Assembly: GCA_024741835.1 (NCBI GenBank)
Contig: JAENRP010000175.1
Coordinates: 1-59,165, forward strand
Source of the DNA: Diplocarpon mali
Lineage: Eukaryota > Ascomycota > Leotiomycetes > Helotiales > Drepanopezizaceae
Direction: 5' to 3'
Length of the DNA: 59,165 bases
Position 1 is the stretch's first letter, and each line of letters starts with the position of its first letter. A program made the translations under genes and the position numbers. The notes below the pieces were generated by a model, which was not told where the DNA came from, did not search any database, and saw only the letters and a list, made by a program, of their open reading frames with translations. Below, in pieces: positions 46,301 through 57,805 of the stretch.

Positions 46301-46317
46301 TAATAACCTACGCAGGG
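46301..46317 (+). other. Putative primer-binding site of G1
   Basis: TAATAACCTACGCAGGG here corresponds to TAGTGACCTACGCAAGG in the other G1 leaders; restoring the TGG start gives TGGTGACCTACGC, the expected form of a site complementary to a tRNA 3' end with CCA. I cannot name the tRNA. The gag-only element shares it. Confidence 0.6.
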
Positions 46318-47050
46318 ACTGATTTCTTAAGATTTCCGTCCCTATACGACCTTATCGATCTCTTAGTTCATAGATAAGAGACCGGCCTTTTAAAGAATAT
46401 ATCTTTAAAATACTTATAGCATTTTAATCGACTTTAAAACCCTTATCCTTAATCGCTTAGTTACTTAGAACTGTCGATTTTCGTTTAGCAACTATTAATA
46501 ACCTTAGATTTTCCCTTTTTGGCTCTACTTTAAAAACCCCTATTTTCTTCCTTAACTCTAAGATTTTCGGAATTTTCGGCTTCTTAGTATGAAAAGTTTG
46601 GCAAACCCTATAATAGCAATCTCAAATAGCAGTAGTTTCGAGTACTTAAGTAATACTAAGCGCAAACTCTAATTAGAAGTGCCTTTTTAGAATCTTTAAA
46701 AATCCGAATCCGATAATTCAGCCGCCTTAGCTTAATAGAACTCTAAAAATTGCCCTAGAATCGTCTCCAAAGACCCCTTTATTCTAAGGACTAATAGGAA
46801 TTAGCTTAAAGGCTAAGAAGAATCTTAAATATAAACCTTATCTTAGAAATTGGTCTTTAATTAAGTAAACCTTATCTTATTGCGATTAGTTGCAACGCTC
46901 CTATTAGCTATTTAACACCTACTTAAAATCTCTTAGCAAACTCGGATTAAACTTTTAATAGAATCCGGAATTCTACTCCTAAGCCTAGCCTATAAGTAGG
47001 AAGATAAAAAGATATCTTTAAACAACTTAAGACTACTACCTACTTTTTTA
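46318..47050 (+). other. G1 leader, plus copy
   Basis: Non-coding, collinear with 15421-16168; carries the leader palindrome at 46974-46999, out of the gag frame. Confidence 0.7.
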
Positions 47051-49800
47051 ATATTAATATTAGAAAATACTAAAAATAATAACAATTTTGAACTTTTCAC
47101 TAACCCTTTATTTAAATCTTTTCAAACTCGTCTTAATCACTTTAAGATTGACTCAGATTCTAAACATTCTTTAAGCCCTTTTGAATTTCGAAGTACTCCT
47201 TTTAGTAATTAATCTCGCAATATCAAAGCTTTCCCTTTGCCCTTTATAGATTCTATTAACCTAGATAGTTAATATAAAACGATAATAGCCGCATTTAGGG
47301 CTATTATTAGTCACTTTCCCCTTCTTAGTTCCCTTAGCGCTCCTTACTTTATAGGCGCCAATATTACTAATTTCCTTAAGTAATATAAGGAAACTTATTA
47401 CAATTTTAGTATTATATAAGAGGATATGATTTCTCGACTTCCTTGCTACTATAATTATATAAGTAAGGATATTATCAAGTCCCTCTCCGAATGGAAAACT
47501 TATAGTTTATAGGAACTCCTTATTAAGGCCCTTAAATCTGAATTTCGCGAATTTAATAAATAGCAGATTTGTAATACCCTGGCTTTTTTAAAGGAATTTA
47601 TTCTAATCACTTATACTCTTAAGGAACTTAAGAACTACTATCGGACTTTTACTTATATATTAAATACTTTAATTAGCTAGAAAATACTTAGCGAAGTTAA
47701 AAGAGGCCGCCTTTTCTTGCTTAGATTACCTATTGGACTCTGAAATAAGATTATTAAGCATTTTAAAATTAATAAGCAAGACCCTATAACCTTTGCCTTA
47801 TTTGAGGAATTCGCGGCCTTTGCTTTGAAATCAGATCTTAGTAAGAGAACTATTGATGCTATAGAGTAGGAAAAAGCCCTTACTCCCTCTTATACTAAAG
47901 ACCTTAAAAGCCTGGTCCAAGAACACTTAAAGGCTTTGGAAGTTATAGAAGAGGCAAAGAAGAACCTAGTAGTTATACCTTTCACTTATAAGCCTAACCT
48001 AGGAGTGAAATCCAACCTTAAAATTAAGGAACTTAAGACTTAATTTGCAAAACTCCGAATCTAGAGCTTGGAAACTAGGATTAATAATCTCTTATAAGAA
48101 AAATAGCATATTCCCTAATTTAGTAATAGGCAAAACTCGGCTACTATAAGCTAATATAATAGTTCCTATTACCAGACTCTTGCTTCTTATTATTTAGAAT
48201 AACCTGCTAATATAAGAACTCAACAGTTGATTAAAGAAGGAGAAATTAATCCTAACTAGCACTCTGCTAATATTAATGCTATAAGGTACTAAAGGAATAG
48301 TAATAGAAGACGATTAACCTGCAACTTTTGCAATAATAAAGAACCTAATTGCGCTTTATATAAGTATTGCAACAATTGCCTTCTTTTCCTTCGTTTTATT
48401 AATACTAGGGTTATATATATTAATAAGTATAGGATGCTTTGCATTAGAGATCCTAGGCCAGAAGCTATCCCTATTAAAAAGCACCAGAATCGCTTATAGT
48501 TATAGACTATTTAAATAATAATATATAGTACGAAATAAGACGAGAATTTGGTCGAACGATAGTATATTATAGATATAAATGTTAAAATTCCAACTTATAT
48601 ATATATAAGTCCAACTAGCAACCTACTTAAAGGAGTTCTTAAGGACCCGGCTTCTAACTAAATAGCTATAGAAGTTAGAGGCATCTCTGTCTTAGGGTAG
48701 GTTAATAATAATATATCTGCTAATATTAATACTGCTTCTGTGTTTAGAAACCCTTAGAATACTTAATGCCCTTCTAGATCTACCACTCCCTTAATACTAA
48801 TAAAACTAGCCAAAGTCCAGAAATTAATATATACAACTTAGGAATCTTAATATAGAGTCCAAATACTAAAAGATACTTAATAATCTGGAACCGCAGTAGA
48901 TAAGGATGAAGCTAATATAGCAGACGAATTGATTAGAGATATAATAGATAAAGATGGCTTTAAGCTTAAAGATTAAGAAGTCGAAGTTATTACGCAGACC
49001 CTTAACCTTAAGCGAAAGAGACAGATATTAAAATAGGAGAAATTTGTTAATAAATACGCTAGTTCAACTATAATAGAGAAAGCCGTAGAGAATGTTATAG
49101 CTTAGCAAATTAACCTTACATTTAAAGACCTATTTAGTTTAACTAAACGCTTTAATAAAGTGCTAGGAAAGTATATCCTAATTACCTTTAAAGATTTAAA
49201 TAATAATAAGGAAATGGAAATTGTAACGCAGAAGAACTCTAAAAAGCACTTAGCCTTAATCAAATATCTTTAAATTGCAAAAGATAAAGGAACCTAAAGG
49301 TATTACAATATTATAGTAATAGCTTTAATATCTTAGAATATCAATTGAAATTGTTTAGCAGTTGCGATAAAAAGCCCTATTATTATTTATTTAATAAAAG
49401 AATTAGTTAAAGTAAAGGCTCTGATCAATTGTAGTTCAAAAGTTAATGCAATAATTAGAAAGGTAGTAGAAATAGCTCAATTAACAATTGTTAGCGATCG
49501 ACTTCTTATTTATTCGACTGTCTCTAGATCGAAATACAATTTTAATAGATAGGTAAAAAACGTAAAGGTTAAAGTTAAAGGAATCGTTAATTATACTAAC
49601 TTTCTAGTAATAGAGAATTCTTTAAATGATATTCTTTTAAAAATGCCCTTTATTTTAAAATCTTAGCTAATATTTAACTATCCTAAAGATAGGCTTATAA
49701 AAGCTAGCCTTTAAAATATAGATCGATCCTTAAAAGGATAAATAGTTATCGCAAGAGATATAGCTGAATTCTAGAATAAGGTTTTAAGAAACGATTAGCT
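47051..49800 (+). pseudogene. G1 gag-protease relic, plus copy
   Basis: The frame starts at ATA (was ATG) then LILENTKN. Capsid region: FPLLSSLSAPYF-like block (47310-47350), ITNFLK, then GRLFLLRLPIGL (47700-47740), LVQEHLKALEVIEEAKKNLVV. A palindrome (47982-48008) is in frame as TYKPNLGV. A nucleocapsid CNFC...LYKYCNNC lies at 48320-48379. Protease: LINCSSKVNAI (49421, family ALIDSGAE-x-NAI) and NDILLKMPFIL (49628, family DILLGMPFL). Gag and PR share frame; pol is in the -1 frame. Confidence 0.85.
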
Positions 49801-52800
49801 AGCATAAGGGCTAAGCTTAATACTAGTAAAGGAAGGCACTTAATAAGGAGTTATAGCAAAAGAAAGGTGAGTTTGCCAATTTTAAATAATAGCGATTTAA
49901 CTTGCGGTCCTAGACTAAGAGTCAAATCGCGAATTTTAAAAAATAGTGCAATCGGCGTTTTATCGGCTTAACAATTAAGAAAAAAGAAAAATAAGGTAGA
50001 GAAGAGAGTTCGTTTTACAAATTTCGATAATTCATTAATCATTTTGAAAAACCTAAAAACCACTTATAAGCTAGACCTGCGAGTGAAAAATAATAAAATT
50101 ACTAATAACATTTCTATCTATATACTTTAAATTGACGACTTAAAAAATCTTTTATTTATTTTTAAAAAGGAAGATTCAGACCGTTTTATAAGATTTAATA
50201 AAAAAGGAAAAAAGCAGAGAAGTATAGTACTAGCTAATATTCGAACTATATATAAAAGCAAAGCTAATAAAGTATAACTAATAGATTAGGGAATCTCTAA
50301 CGGCTTAAAGCTTAAAGGACTAGACAATTGGTTTGAATAAGATGAAAAGCTTTAACCTCTAAAGCTAGGTGGCAAATTCGATAAGTTTATTATAAGCAGA
50401 TTTTCTAATAAACCCATCGGATATCAGCTAATAAAAGAACATTTCAATATATTAAAAATTAGAGATAACTTAATAAAATAAGAATGCGAACTACTTTATA
50501 AAACCTTAATAAATCGAAAGGACGCCTTAGCTTTTAATTAGATAGAACTTAGCTAGATTTAAAAAGAGGTCATACCTTATATTAAGATTAAGATAATACC
50601 TTATAAAGCCTAGTAAGAGAAAATATTCAAGGTCCCTAAAGCTCTTTAAGAAAAGGTAATCGAAATATTAAAGGATAGGCTAAAGTAAGGTATTCTTAAG
50701 TTTTATAATAGCCCTTATAAGAACAAATAGTTCCTAATTGCTAAGAAAGAGAAGGGAACTTATAGACTAATAATAGCAGTAGTAGAGATAAACCGAGTAA
50801 CTGTTAAAGATACTAACGTTCCTCCGAATATAGATGAATTCTTAAATGAATTTGTAGGATTAACCTATAGCTCTCTTATTAACTTCTTCTCTAGATATAA
50901 CCAATTTATTCTTAATATTAAATCGAGAGATATAATAGTAATTCAAACCCCTCTTAAGCTACTTCAGATAATAAGATTACCTTAAAGGGCTATAAATTCA
51001 ATCGCTCAATTTGTTTAAGTAATCTATAAGATACTAGTAGATTGCATACCTAATATTGCGCTCCCTTATATAGATAATATAAGAGTAAAAGGATTAAGAT
51101 CATTCTATAACTATAAAGAAGTTCTCCTTAATATATAATAATTTATAATAAAACACATTCAAAACCTAGATTAAGTGCTTATACAATTCGAAAGGATAAG
51201 AGCAACAGTTAGTCTAAAGTTATAATACTATCTCTTATCAATGGAAATTATTAGTTTTATTATTAATTCCAATAGCCGAAGTCCTTAGAGGGCTAAAGTA
51301 TTCAAAATCGATAAATAGAAGAGGTATAATAATATAGCAAAAGCTCGCGCGTTCATTAGAGTTATAGTATACTATCGCATTTAGATTAAGGATTTCGCTA
51401 AAAAGGCAGTACCTATTTACTCCTTATTTTAGAAAAGGGCTGAGTTTCAATAGGAGGAACCCTAAATAGAGGCTATAAGATAACTAAAGCAAGCGTTACT
51501 TAAAGCGCTATATCTGATTAAAATAGACTATAGAGCCGACGCTAGGCCAATTATACTAATAGTTAATATAAGCTTAATCAAATAGGGTACCGTCCTTTAA
51601 TAAACTAACAGCTAGTAGAAAAGACATCTAGCTTGCTTTGAAAGTAGTCTTTAGAATCTAGTAGAGATAAAGTATAATACTATTAAATAGGAATGCAAAG
51701 GCGCTTTAAAGGTAATGAAAAAGATGAAAAGCGACCTTTATAGTATTTACTTCATCTTTAAAACTAATGCTAAAGTGCTAATGGAATAATTGAATAGAGC
51801 TGCAAGCGACCTACTAAGAGCCTTGCTAATAAAATAGATTGCTTAAATAAGATTAATAGACTTTAAAGTCAAATATATTCTAAGAATGAAAAACACTACC
51901 GCCGATGGCCTTTTAAGAAGAACTTATCCTTACCTTTTTAATTTAATTAAAGAAGATGAAATAGATATTAATAAATGGGTAAAGAACGAAGTTGGTTATC
52001 TATTAATATATTGCCTTAAAGGGACTCGACTCGCGAGCCTGGCCCGCGAGTCAAGTAAGAGAATTTTATCACCTAACTACTTAGGTAACTCTGAAGAAAT
52101 CGCAAAATTTTTAATTATACTTAAATAACTAAAGACAGTTGCTTTTAAAGATTTTCAGAAATTCAAAGCTAAAGCTCTGATTTATCTAATATAAGAAAGA
52201 CGATTATTTAAAAGGAGCGATAACTCATTCCTTATACGACTTTACTTAAACGATGAAAAACTAAAGGCTAAGGCTATCTAAGATATTTATAAGGAAACTG
52301 GCTACTAAGGAGCTAAGTCCACTTACTACCGACTCTTAAGGAAATTCTTTTAGAAAGGTTCTTTTAAGGATTATAAAGCCTTTGTGAAAAGTTGCATCCC
52401 TTATTAGAAACGAAAACCTGGTTATAAAGAGAATCCCCTATTCCTAACCTGGCTATTAGGCCTTTTCTATAAAGTCAGTCTTAATATTATATAAGTACTA
52501 ATAACCGAAAATAGGATTATATATTTTATTTTAGTAAAAGAAGACCTATTAGGATGGCTTAAAGGACGACCTTTAAGATCTGCTAACTTTGAATCTATTG
52601 CAAAGTTCCTCTAGGAAGATATAGTCTATTGCTATAGACTTTTTAATAAACTAACTATTAATAGAGGCCTTGAAAATAAAGGAATAGTTAAAGCTTTTTT
52701 GCGAAAATATAATATTAAATAGGTTCAAATCTTAGCGTATAACTCGAAAGCTAATAGAGTAGTAGAGTGAGGATATTACGATATTTTTAATAGGCTATCT

Positions 52801-53568
52801 AAAGTTACCTATAGAGGATTTAAAAATTAGATAAAACACTTTTATAAAATACTCTTTACTTATCAAATGATAATTTATAAACTAATTGGAGTTATACCAT
52901 TTTTCCTTATCTATAGTAGAGAGGCATAGCTCCCTTTTAAATCCTAATAGCCTATTTGAAGATTATTTGACTATAGTCAAATTTAAAACTATTTTAATTT
53001 GCTAGTAATAAGATGCCGATAACTTAAGCTTTAAGATATAGATATAAAGGAAATCATTTTGCAAAAGAAATAATATTAGGAAAAAGCTAAGGAAGCGTAG
53101 GCTGCTTCTAAAGTACTTAAAACGTACCCTATTTAAAAAGATGATCTTATCTTAATCTATAACGTTATAAGAAGTATAGATATATCCGCAGATACTAAAC
53201 TTAACTATTAATAGCTTAGTTTATTTAAGGTTAAGTCTAAGTAAGAAGAAAAGGGATACTATTCTCTTTAAGAACTTAATAGAGTTAATATTAAAGGAAC
53301 CTTTGCAGCCAACCGACTAAAGCGCTTTTATTAATACAACCAGACCTTATTCCCCTTAGAAGACGAATTAGAAATTGATATAACCTCCGAATCTTCTATA
53401 GGAACCGACGGCGATATAAGCAATTTTAAACCCTTAGATAAAGACTAAGATTTTTCCAATTTGACCTATAAGCCAGTCCCGCGGGTAAAGAATATTAAAA
53501 TACCTAACTAATTGCGACCTTAAGTCATTATTCCTAAAATATCCGAAGAACGCAAGCGGGAATATTAA
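49750..53568 (+). pseudogene. G1 pol relic, plus copy: RT, RNase H, integrase
   Basis: A linker with two in-frame palindromes (49899 TCGPRLRV; 50061 TYKLDLRV) leads to RT: KGTYRLIIAVVEINRVTV, LPYIDNIRVKG (51061, family F-x-DDIGVKG) and a SLINFFSRYNQ block. RNase H: IDYRADARPIILIVN, YNTIK...ECKGALKVMKKM, then KNTTADGLLRRTYP (51886-51930). A palindrome (52028) sits between RNase H and IN in another phase. IN: YKETGY, AKSTYYRLLRKFF, NKLTINRGLENKG and RVVE with the final Glu region. The IN tail palindrome (53464) reads TYKPVPRV. Stop near 53568. Confidence 0.88.
52028..52052. repeat. Palindromic element, near-perfect copy
   Basis: GACTCGCGAGCC, one base, GGCCCGCGAGTC: a single mismatched arm pair (G-to-A). 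It lies between RNase H and IN of G1; the matching site in copy 1 is 10420-10442, decayed. Phase here differs from most copies (reads ASLARES). Confidence 0.92.
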
Positions 53569-53881
53569 ACGATTTCCTAGCTTATTAATTATCTTACCTT
53601 CCTTTAATCCTTATTTTTACATTTTTAATAAGGTCGCCTCCTTTATTATTTAAGATATAGATCTTTTAGGATTACCTTAAATTCTTGCCTACTTTGACTT
53701 ATTTTATATTCTTAATATTAGTCTTTAATTATAACATTCCTATTACTTTCCTTAAATAATAAATAAAAAAGTCCAATTTCCTTAATATATATATAGTAAA
53801 CCTATTATAGCTTATATGCCCTTTTAATTCTTATACCCTATTAAACTCTCTTATTTATACTCCCTATCTTTTATAAGTAAT
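53569..53881 (+). promoter_or_regulatory. Spacer between G1 pol and gene X, pyrimidine-rich
   Basis: About 310 bp, T/C-rich on the plus strand, with no frame. Pyrimidine-rich stretches just upstream of start codons are common in filamentous-fungal promoters, so X may have been transcribed separately (inference). The same spacer is in copy 1 (8591-8903). Confidence 0.4.
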
Positions 53882-56800
53882 ATGCCTTTAAAGAACTTAT
53901 AAATGGTTTTATCTACTGCAATAGGGGATAAATAAGCACTAGTTACAAACTTCTCTTAGGATAGTAGAGCTATTGCATTATTAGAGAGCTTTAAATCGAC
54001 CTACGCAGCCTTAGGAGATATAGAGTAATAAAAACTCCTTTTAGCTTATGCGAATGCTATTAGCAACCTTTTAACCTAAGTAGCCCCTGGAATTCTCTAA
54101 TTTGATAACTTCCTAATTAAAGAATTAAGACTAAAGGGAATCTTCAGAAAGGAATTCTTAGCTAACGCAGATTAATATATAACCTTAGCTAATACTTTCA
54201 AAATAGACTAAGATAAAAGGAAAGAATCTATTCGACAACTGGATAATTTAGCTACTAATAAGAGAGGACTCCTATTTTATTCACATTTCCTAATAAATAT
54301 TGATTCTAATAATAGAAGGCGAGTGTTATTAAAAATTCTTAAGGAAAATACTCCTATAGCTAAAGCTATTTAAATTCTCAATTTCTTTATCATTTAAAAA
54401 GGAGTAGTAAAATTCTAAGGCAATCGAATTCGCAGTTGCAGATTTATAGGCCTATTTAATATAGTACTTATAGCAGCTGATAGAGCTATAAAAAGATCAA
54501 ATTAGGCTGCAGATATTACCTTACTTAATAGTACTATTATTAATATGCTAGGGCTCTGCGCTTCTACTTATAGGTTGCTTATTTTAAAAGAAAACTGGAC
54601 TTTTATACTAGAGTTTAAATAAGATTTCTTTAATAATAAAAAAGAGAATTGGTTATTTATAATTAAGCCTGCCTTGAAATTCGCCTCTTAGCCTAAAGAT
54701 TCGATAAGCGCTAAACTATATAATTTAACTTACGGTCCTAGACTAGGAGTTAGAAACGAGAATTTTAAAACTGGACTTAACCTGCCTCTTGCTAAAATGA
54801 TTCTAGAAACTGCTGCCGAATAGACTGCTTAAACGCTTAGCGCAGCCTCTTTAGAATTTTTAGAATCTTTAAAGGACTCTCCTTTAGTTGAACGACCAAT
54901 TTTAGCTTAACCTTTAAAAAGGATAGATCGTTTAATAGCTACTTTAATTGATTTGTAATTTGAAACCAAAGGATTGCGCGCTTGCTTAGACTCCTTCTTT
55001 AATAACTTAAAGGAGCTAGTTCTTAACTTCTTTATATTTATATGCAACCGTTTTAAAAACGATAATATAAGAGAAGACCTTATTCCAACTGCTTTAAAGA
55101 CGACTAAGAGAGCTATTAGATAGATTTAATAGCTTATCTTAAACGAGTTCGCCCCTATAGATATTATTTAATTCTTTAATAATTATAGAAGTTAAGAACC
55201 TAGTCTCTCAGATGCTGAATAAGACTATTTTATCTTGCGAGAAAGAGAACGCAAAGAGGAATCTATTGATTAAGATATTTGTAATTATAATAACGTGCCT
55301 CAATCGGTCATTTTCAACCTTGAGCTTAGAGAACGATATAACATTTAAGTGTCCTTTATAATAAAGACTCGCTTTCGGCAGTATCTCCTTAGTATAGGAA
55401 TCGAAGGGAAAAGACTTTGCGACCTTTATATTCGCTTTCTTTCGGTTTATTATAGTCTTAATTATAAAGGATTTGATATTAATAAAACTATTAAATACCT
55501 CGAACTTCTCTATATGGCAAAAGATATTAATCTTTTTCTAATCCACTTTAATAATTAGTTCTTTATCTCTTTAAGGATACGCAAATCCAACCTATTAATA
55601 ATAGAAGCATCTTTAAGTGCTATAAAATTTAAGGCTGATCCTAAAGCCTTAAAAGCGTTAGAGCCGATTGAATGGAACAATTCCTTCTTATTGATATTAT
55701 TAAGTAATAAATAGCAAAAGGGAATAAAGGAAGAAGGGTCAATTGTAATGCCTAAGCCCTTCGGATGCCGCTTCTTAACCGACAATTTTACTACTGATAA
55801 TAGTGCTTTTATAAGTACATTCCTCTCTATTATAAGATAAGAAGCAGAGATATATCTTTATCACTTCCGCCTTATAGATAGTGCGACTTCTATACCTTCT
55901 TGTTTTCTCTATAATATAATGTTCAATCTTACTTAATAAGTCCTTCGAATGCACTATAGACTCTACCTCTTAGCTATAATAGCAAGAAGTAAAGGAACCT
56001 ATTAGCTTATAGCCTACTTCGAACCTCCTTAATTAATTGGCCTTAGTCTTTATAATTAAGTCGTTTTAATAAAAAGAGATGCAAGTACTATTAATAAAGA
56101 AATTCCGATTTTTACTCGCGGTCCTGGCTTACGAGTCAATTTTATTAGAAAGTAAGTCTTAGATTATCAGATCCTACCGATCGGATAAGGGCCAGCTTCT
56201 AAAAGCCTTAATAGGTAGGTCGGCTCTTAATTAAATATAAAACTCACTCTATTTGCAAAGAAGATAAGTCAATAGACTTTCTAGGCACTCGGTTTAAAAT
56301 CTCAACTAGTTCAAATGACTATAAAATTAAAGCGAAAGGAGATCTTGCGACCTATTACTAATAATAGCAATCTAATTATAGTGATAATAAAATAGGGACA
56401 CCTTTTTAAAATACTTTCAAATAATCTTTATAAGACTAGTGGTTTTATAGCCTTTTGCAATAATTATATAGCTATTTGCAATAAGAACACCTTAGAAAAT
56501 AAGACTTAAATCTCCGATCTTGTCTTTTCAATCTTTACTCTAAAGTAACCTCTAGTACCTTAATAGATTAATACAAGCAGGACCACTGCACCTTTCAAGG
56601 CAGCTTTTCATCTTAAGAACTGCAGCAGCCTCTTTAAAGCCATTATTAGTCGACGCTCTTAAATAGATCCATTAGTTATAATCGAAGTATAAGAGTTGTT
56701 TCTTCTTAATAAAGACAAATTGAAAATCCACCTTATAAAATATAATCAGAAGCTCTTCAACGCCCTTATTAAGGCCTAGATAGACATTATAAACACTAAG

Positions 56801-57253
56801 TCGCTTCTTTATAGACTTAAGTCTTAGGGATAATGCGATAAAGTAAATACTATCCGAGAGCCTAATGCACTAATTGATAAAGGCATTATTGCAAGAAAAT
56901 TCGGAAAAGAGACGAACTAAGACGCTAGTATAGTATTAGACCTTGATTTAGGAACCAATCCCCTGTTTTTACCCTTAAGCTCAGAAACGCCAAGACTGAC
57001 TCGCGAGCCCGGCCCGCGAGTGAGGTTAAACTTAGCTAGCTTAAGCCTATAAGATAGTTCGGATAAACCTCAGTCACTAAATCTAAGGGTATTAATAGAA
57101 GATCCTTTAAGAGAGGTCCTTAAAGCTGAGAAATCGCTGAGAAATAAGAACTAATATAAGAGAAGAAGACTCTAAAGTGATAATAGAACTGACAATTGAG
57201 TCGACTTAAGCCTAGAGAATCAAGTCTACTACCCCCCTTTGAAAACCATTTAA
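53882..57253 (+). pseudogene. Gene X: unrecognised ~1,120-codon protein in envelope position of G1
   Basis: One frame runs from the ATG at 53882 to TAA at 57251-57253 with no frameshift; internal stops are TAA/TAG at likely Gln/Trp codons. The N-terminal 280 residues are mostly helical (STYAALGDIE, FDNFLIKELRLKGI, IQ-like ILNFFI...KGVVKF). Three palindromes are in frame: 54727 (TYGPRLGV, residue 283), 56113 (TRGPGLRV) and 56999 (TREPGPRV). No signal peptide or membrane segment is seen, so it does not look like an envelope protein despite its location. Near the C-terminus is a basic patch YKRRRL. The mirror gene in copy 1 covers the first three quarters. I do not recognise the family. Confidence 0.72.
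56999..57021. repeat. Palindromic element, near-perfect copy in gene X
   Basis: ACTCGCGAGCC, C, GGCCCGCGAGT: one mismatch. In frame as TREPGPRV. Confidence 0.92.
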
Positions 57254-57805
57254 AGAGATTGCGAATTAAAAGTTGAATTTTTTAGGGATTATCTACTTTC
57301 TATATACTTGCACCTCTTTATTCTTAACCTATTATTCTATTCTATGCATATTCTTTATTTACTTTACTCTTTATATAATTCATTCTTTAATTATTCCCTT
57401 TGTATGCAACTTTCTAACGCTCACCTTTGAAATGTCGTCCTTACCTTTAAAGAATTATCATTTACCAATTGTAGGTCCTTATATACGTCACACCCTACTT
57501 TTGTTCCTACTTCCAAGCTCATTATGCCTACTTTTCCTTTATACACTAGCGCGATTCCAAACTCTATAAATAAGCCTCTCCTTGCATAACGATTTTACTT
57601 TTTTTACTTTCTCTATAACCCTATCAGACCTATAATACTAGTACTACTACTATTGTCTTTCTATTATCAATCTTTTCTAATACAGGCCTCCTATATCGTT
57701 AATCTTTCTTAAATAATCATCTCTTTATTTAAAGCTACCCCTCCTACCGACTAATTTATTATAGTACTATTAAGCTTAAATAAGAAAGCCACACTTAAGA
57801 AGAAT
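57254..57805 (+). promoter_or_regulatory. Intergenic X-Y region, strongly pyrimidine-rich
   Basis: About 550 bp, dominated by T and C on the plus strand, which is why a 98-codon hydrophobic open frame (57273-57569) appears; I treat that as compositional. It ends shortly before the Y start codon and resembles a CT-rich fungal promoter and 5' UTR. Confidence 0.5.

Noticed and set aside
53882..57253. Gene X as a retroviral-type envelope gene
   Set aside because: Position fits, but there is no signal peptide, transmembrane segment or Cys-rich pattern in the frame.
57273..57569. 98-codon hydrophobic open frame that looks like a multi-pass membrane protein
   Set aside because: The region is almost pure pyrimidine, which gives Leu/Phe/Ser codons in any frame. 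It sits where a promoter for gene Y is expected and has no RIP-type stops or homologue in view.
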